Shown one piece after another: positions 58,951 through 64,000 of a DNA stretch of 64,000 nucleotides. Position 1 is the first letter of the stretch. Each line of letters starts with the position of its first letter. The notes below the pieces were generated by a model, which saw only the letters and a list, made by a program, of their open reading frames with translations, had not been told where the DNA came from and made no database searches. This DNA comes from Labilithrix sp. (lineage in GTDB: Bacteria; Myxococcota_A; Polyangia; Polyangiales; Polyangiaceae), in NCBI GenBank assembly GCA_019637195.1, contig JAHBWA010000011.1:44500-108499 (forward strand), read 5' to 3'. The position numbers and the translations under genes were made by a program.

Positions 58951-58992
58951 GCCGAGAGCACCGCCCGCCTCGACGGCAGGGGTGCTCTCGGC
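58951..58992. terminator. 12-base-pair bidirectional terminator
   Basis: GCCGAGAGCACC (58951-58962) pairs perfectly with GGTGCTCTCGGC (58981-58992) around an 18-base loop that itself holds GCC-TCGAC-GGC. It lies between the rightward unknown gene and the leftward oxidase operon, 24 bases past the oxidase stop. No T run. Confidence 0.65.
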
Positions 58993-59016
58993 CGCTGCGC
59001 TGACGCGCGCGTCGTG

Positions 59017-59484
59017 TCAGTGGGGCGCGGCCGGAGCCGCGCCGGTGCCGGCCGGCGCCTCGCCGTGCTCGCCGCCGGAGGCGGCCGCCGGCGGGACGAA
59101 GCCGCCGGGCGCCTCTTCGCCGGTCTTCGGCAGGACCTTCACGTTCTGATCGCCGTCGAGCTCACCGCGGCGCTCGGTGTCGTTCATCGTGTAGGCGAAG
59201 AAGACGCCGATGAAGAAGATGCACGAGATGAAGATCAGCGCGTTGAACTTGTTGTCGTAGCGCAGGTGCATGAAGAACGACACGACGAGGGACGCCTTCG
59301 TCGTGGCGATCAGGATGACGACGATCAGGTTCATCCGGCCGAGGTCGACGTACGACTGACCGACCGTGAGCACCGTCAGCGCGATGAGCGCCAGGAAGAT
59401 GGCCACGTAGAAGGGCGTCGACGAGATGTGCGCGTGGACCGCGCCGTCGTCCTTGTGCGGGTGAGCGGGAGTCTGGGTTGCCAT
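59017..59484 (-). CDS. ctaF/coxD: cytochrome c oxidase subunit IV (caa3 type)
   Basis: A 155-residue membrane subunit of the terminal oxidase. ATG 59484 is used; it leads into ATQTPAHPHKDDGAVHAHI and three membrane segments (STPFYVAIFLALIALTVLTVG, GRMNLIVVILIATTKASLVVSFFMHL, LIFISCIFFIGVFFAYTMND). The T-T-K-A-S-L-V-V-x-F-F-M-H-L stretch is the hallmark of the prokaryotic subunit IV family. The C-terminus is a soluble Glu/Gly/Pro/Ala tail of about 50 residues, longer than in most members and rich in His at the end. It is the last gene of the operon, starting 13 bases after the subunit III stop, and the operon ends at the hairpin at 58951. Confidence 0.9.
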   Translation of the reverse strand: MATQTPAHPHKDDGAVHAHISSTPFYVAIFLALIALTVLTVGQSYVDLGRMNLIVVILIATTKASLVVSFFMHLRYDNKFNALIFISCIFFIGVFFAYTMNDTERRGELDGDQNVKVLPKTGEEAPGGFVPPAAASGGEHGEAPAGTGAAPAAPH

Positions 59485-59497
59485 CGAGGAACCTCGG

Positions 59498-60213
59498 TCA
59501 GACCAGGTAAAGGAGCGGGAAGAGGTAGATCCACACGAGGTCGACGAGGTGCCAGTAGAGCGCCACGATGTCGACCGGGGTGAAGAACTCCTTCGAGAAC
59601 TCACCGCGGTTGTTGCGGATCCAGATCCAGATGAGGACGCCGATGCCGATGACGACGTGCACGCCGTGCACGCCGGTCATCATGAAGTAGATCGAGAAGA
59701 ACGATCCGGTGTTGGCCGGGAGCGCGGGAGCGCCGGCGACCAGGTGCTCGGCGTGCGGGTGGAAGAACCGACCCGGCAGGAGCCCGGCGTGGAACTTGTG
59801 CGAGTACTCGAAGTACTTGATCACGAGGAACAAGCACGCGCACACGATCGTGATGAGGATGTAGTTCCCCGTCGCCTTCCGGTTGCCCAGCTGCGACGAG
59901 CGCACGGCCATGGCCGCCGTGAACGACGAGAACAGGAGCACGATCGTGTTCGTGCCGCCCATGATCTTGTCGAGCTGGTGGCTCGCGGCGAAGAACATGT
60001 CGGGGTACCAGCTGCGGTACACGCCGTAGGCGACGAAGAGCCCGCTGAAGAAGAGGAGCTCCTGCGCCAGGAACACCCACATCCCGAGCTTGGCGGCGTC
60101 GAACTGCTGCGCCGGCGTGTCGAAGTGGTGGGCCAGCCACTTCGGGCCGTGGTGGCCGTGGCCGTGGTCGTCGCCGTGCGCGTGCTCGCCCGCGCTGGCG
60201 GTGGCTTCGCTGC

Positions 60214-60217
<4 letters not shown>
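59498..60217 (-). CDS. ctaE/coxC: cytochrome c oxidase subunit III
   Basis: A 239-residue subunit with five membrane segments. The N-terminus is His-rich and polar ([16 protein letters not shown]), then [25 protein letters not shown], the conserved first-helix pattern of subunit [40 protein letters not shown] with the conserved Glu, [23 protein letters not shown] and [22 protein letters not shown]. It lacks the first two helices of the seven-helix form, so it belongs to the shorter five-helix group used in caa3 and similar oxidases. Its ATG overlaps the stop of the subunit I gene by four bases (ATGA). Confidence 0.93.
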
Positions 60218-61965
<1,748 letters not shown>

Positions 61966-61986
61966 GGGGATTGTCTCGCGTTACAG

Positions 61987-62961
61987 CTACTTGAGGCTCT
62001 TGATGTAGGCGATCACCGCGTCGAGCTGCTTGTCCTTCATCACGAAGGGCGGCATCTGGACCGAGGCGTAGCCGGCGACGATCTTCGCGTTGGGGCGGAG
62101 GATCGACTCGCGGAGGTAGTTCTCGTCGACGTGGACCGGGCCGGTGGTCGTGTTCTCGTCGCGCCCGAAGAGACCGGCGAGCTTGGGACCGGGCGTCTTG
62201 GAGCCGCCGATCTCGCCGGTGCCGCCCGCGCCGTGGCAGGTCGGGCAGCCGTTCTTCACGAAGAGGCGCTCGCCCCACTTGGCGGGCGCGCACTCTTCCT
62301 CGCCGCCCTGGCAGTCGCCGAGCTTCTTCTCCCACTCCTTGTACTCTGCAGGCGGGAGGATCTTGACCGTCGCGAGCATGCCGGAGTGGCTCGTGCCGCA
62401 GTACTCGGCGCAGAAGACGTTCGCCGTGCCCGCCTTCGTCGGCGTGAACTGGATGAACGAGTACTGCCCCGGGACCGCGTCGCGCTTCATGCGGAACTCG
62501 GGGATGTAGAAGGAGTGGAGGACGTCCTCCGACGAGATGATCATCTTGTACGGGCGCCCGAGCTCCAGCGTGAGCTCACCCGGCTCACGGTCGCCGGTCG
62601 GGTACTCGAACTCCCAGCTCCACTTCTTGCCGCGCGCGCGGATCTCGGTGGCGCCCTCGGCGGCCGTCGCGTTGCGGATGTAGCCCGTGAAGCCGGCGTG
62701 GAAGAGGAAGAAGATGAAGATGGTCGGCGTGATCGTCCAGAACAGCTCCAGCTTCATGAAGTGGCCGGTCGGCTCCGGCTTCACCCCCGGCTTCCTGCGG
62801 TACTTCATGACGAAGTAGAGGAGCGCCGCGGTGATCGCCACGGTGAAGACGACCGAGAACCAGAAGATGAAGTCGTACGCCTTGTCGATCGGCGGAGCCG
62901 TGTCGGCCATCGACGGCGGCAGCTGGAAGTTATCGGACTCGACCGGTTGGAACGAAAGCAC
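61987..62961 (-). CDS. ctaC/coxB: cytochrome c oxidase subunit II fused to cytochrome c (caa3)
   Basis: A 324-residue subunit with GTG start at 62961, GAGGAGG 6 bases upstream. Two membrane helices (about 30-52 and 72-94) precede the cupredoxin domain with the CuA ligands: His149 in EDVLHSFYIPEFRMK, and Cys184, Cys188, His192 and Met195 in CAEYCGTSHSGM. A cytochrome c domain is fused at the C-terminus: CPTCH (239-243) with a Met in VQMPPFVMKDKQL as the sixth ligand. Such a fusion marks caa3 oxidases, in which electrons enter through the covalent cytochrome c. Cys217 and Cys224 (CQGGEEEC) in the linker may form a disulphide. It begins 2 bases after the SCO gene stop. Confidence 0.95.
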   Translation of the reverse strand: MLSFQPVESDNFQLPPSMADTAPPIDKAYDFIFWFSVVFTVAITAALLYFVMKYRRKPGVKPEPTGHFMKLELFWTITPTIFIFFLFHAGFTGYIRNATAAEGATEIRARGKKWSWEFEYPTGDREPGELTLELGRPYKMIISSEDVLHSFYIPEFRMKRDAVPGQYSFIQFTPTKAGTANVFCAEYCGTSHSGMLATVKILPPAEYKEWEKKLGDCQGGEEECAPAKWGERLFVKNGCPTCHGAGGTGEIGGSKTPGPKLAGLFGRDENTTTGPVHVDENYLRESILRPNAKIVAGYASVQMPPFVMKDKQLDAVIAYIKSLK

Positions 62962-62963
62962 CT

Positions 62964-63926
62964 TCAGCCTCCTCGCACGCTGACTGCGGTGGGGTCGAGT
63001 CTCTCTCGACCAGAATTTTCGGGGTTTCCCCGCGACGGATTGTCATTGGCGCCCGCGGCGCCTTCGCCGTCCGAGCCAGAAGTCTTGCGCTTCTTCATGA
63101 GCTCCCGGCTCCAGAAGAGCCCGAGGAAGCCGAAGAGGACGAGGGCGACCGCGCCCCCGCCGACCTGCATCACGCGCTGCGCGACGAGGACGTATTTCCC
63201 GCCCTGCGGATCGTAGTGGTAGCAGTAGAGGATCAGCTGCTCGACCGTGGTGATGTGCCGCCCCTCGGACGCCTCGAGCAGACCGAGGCGGAGATCGGCG
63301 GCCGGGAACTCGAGCCCGTAGAGGTAGCGAGCCATGTGGCCGTTCGGCTTGACGACGAAGACGACCGACGGGTGACCCCACTGCTTCTGGCGCTCATCGT
63401 ACTGGTACTCGAAGCCGGCGGCCTTGGTGACGGCCTCGATCGCGGCGAGGTCGCCCGAGAGGAAGTGCCAGCCGCCGTGCTTGGACGTGTGATCGCGCCC
63501 GTACTCGGAGAGGATCCCTGCGCGCTTCGCGGCGGACTTCTCGAGCGACTCGTTCGGGTCGATGCTGATCGTGACGACGTCGTACTCCTTGCCGATCGTC
63601 CAGCGCACTCCCTTGAGGCCGGCGGCGAGGTTGTTCGTGATCATCCCGCAGACGACGGGGCACGTGTGGTACGCGAACTGGAGCACCACCGGCCGCTTGC
63701 CGTCGAAGTACTTCCCGAGCGTGACGGGCGCGCCCGTGTGATCTCGGAACGGGGTGGAGAGCGGCAGGGGCCCGTCGAGGTGCTCGGTGACGCCGACGTG
63801 CTCGAGCTCGCGCGGCGTCGACGCGATCTGCGCGCCGGCCGAGCCCGGGACGAGCAGCGCGAGGACACACGCCAGCGTCGCGATCCAGGTCGCGGCGAGG
63901 GTCGTGGTCTGCGTGCGCGTCTTCAT
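62964..63926 (-). CDS. sco: SCO1/SenC-family copper chaperone
   Basis: A 320-residue membrane-anchored thioredoxin-fold protein that delivers copper to the CuA site of subunit II. A signal/anchor (LAATWIATLACVLALLVPGSA) is followed by the SCO domain with the copper motif CPVVC (Cys89, Cys93) in FAYHTCPVVCGMITNNLAAG, the middle VVTISIDPNES and WGHPSVVFVV with the ligand His185. The family's usual length is about 200; here an extra C-terminal membrane segment (GGGAVALVLFGFLGLFWSREL) and a charged tail add about 90 residues. It is the first oxidase-operon gene in view, 2 bases before subunit II, in keeping with its job. Confidence 0.94.
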   Translation of the reverse strand: MKTRTQTTTLAATWIATLACVLALLVPGSAGAQIASTPRELEHVGVTEHLDGPLPLSTPFRDHTGAPVTLGKYFDGKRPVVLQFAYHTCPVVCGMITNNLAAGLKGVRWTIGKEYDVVTISIDPNESLEKSAAKRAGILSEYGRDHTSKHGGWHFLSGDLAAIEAVTKAAGFEYQYDERQKQWGHPSVVFVVKPNGHMARYLYGLEFPAADLRLGLLEASEGRHITTVEQLILYCYHYDPQGGKYVLVAQRVMQVGGGAVALVLFGFLGLFWSRELMKKRKTSGSDGEGAAGANDNPSRGNPENSGRERLDPTAVSVRGG

Positions 63927-63952
63927 GGCGGGCTCGGCGTCGGTCGGGAATT

Positions 63953-64000
63953 CTAGTGGTGCGCGCCGGCGTCCGCCGCCGGAGCCGGGTGATGCGCGCC
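63953..64000 (-). CDS. 3' end of a further gene (His-rich tail)
   Basis: Fifteen residues and a stop read from the right edge: GAHHPAPAADAGAHH. It ends 26 bases before the SCO start and runs in the same direction, so it is the gene before SCO. In myxobacteria SCO and caa3 genes commonly follow the alternative complex III (act) genes, so an act subunit or cytochrome is the likely identity, but this piece alone cannot show it. Confidence 0.45.
   Translation of the reverse strand, partial: GAHHPAPAADAGAHH

Overview
The window looks like a chromosome segment from a very GC-rich, Gram-negative predatory or social bacterium of the Myxococcota (Polyangia-like). This is an inference from several things seen together: about 70% GC, a very dense set of predicted lipoproteins (roughly 20 of 58 genes) with Asp/Gly/Ala/Pro-rich linkers after the lipobox, IgGFc-binding-like and RCC1-like surface proteins, paired MbnP/MbnH-type genes, a SCO-caa3 oxidase operon, and extracellular enzymes. 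No rRNA, tRNA, CRISPR array, transposase, integrase or phage gene was seen, so this reads as resident chromosome.

Layout. 1-5.8 kb: surface/lipoprotein genes (RCC1, IgGFc-like, unknown lipoprotein), a PLP aminotransferase and a PD40 propeller lipoprotein. 6.0-14.6 kb: a redox/copper island. It holds a RegB/RegA-like two-component system, a leftward operon (CusF-like protein, outer-membrane barrel protein, redoxin) and a divergent four-gene operon mbnP-mbnH-mbnP-mbnH with overlapping or near-touching ends. 14.7-20.6 kb: VOC protein plus an ECF-like sigma factor, ATP-grasp plus DUF455, a metallophosphoesterase plus a small lipoprotein, and a divergent alpha/beta hydrolase. 20.7-24.8 kb: DUF218 protein, a small membrane protein, then an ECF sigma / anti-sigma / bactofilin-like membrane protein operon closed by a hairpin. 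24.9-31.3 kb: lipoprotein propeller, hydrolase, two-domain PPK2 with a membrane partner, and a PafA-like phosphatase. 31.5-38.6 kb: a tightly packed cassette (lipoprotein, PPIase-like, HupE/UreJ, porin, PHP metallohydrolase). 38.9-49 kb: VWA lipoprotein, unknown membrane coiled-coil protein, RRM RNA-binding protein, Cys-rich lipoprotein, ABC-F ATPase, M4 protease, DUF4105 protein. 49.2-52.5 kb: polysaccharide genes (GT-B glycosyltransferase, UDP-GlcNAc 2-epimerase, WecG/TagA transferase). 52.5-58.9 kb: small genes, a HEAT-repeat protein and a large unknown secreted protein. 59.0-64.0 kb: cytochrome caa3 oxidase operon read leftwards (SCO, subunits II, I, III, IV), preceded by the tail of one more gene.

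How the genes may work together. Copper and respiration recur: CusF-like and MbnP-like binding proteins, MbnH-like diheme enzymes, SCO, CuA in subunit II, and a RegB-type redox kinase. MbnP/MbnH pairs are known from copper-starved methanotrophs, where MbnH oxidises a tryptophan of MbnP to kynurenine to form a copper site. Here two pairs sit in one operon without any methanobactin biosynthesis gene. Regulation: many operon-leading genes carry a TAnnnT box only 6-9 bases before the start codon and lack a Shine-Dalgarno sequence, which suggests very short or absent 5' leaders. Several gene ends carry their own short GC-rich tandem repeats.
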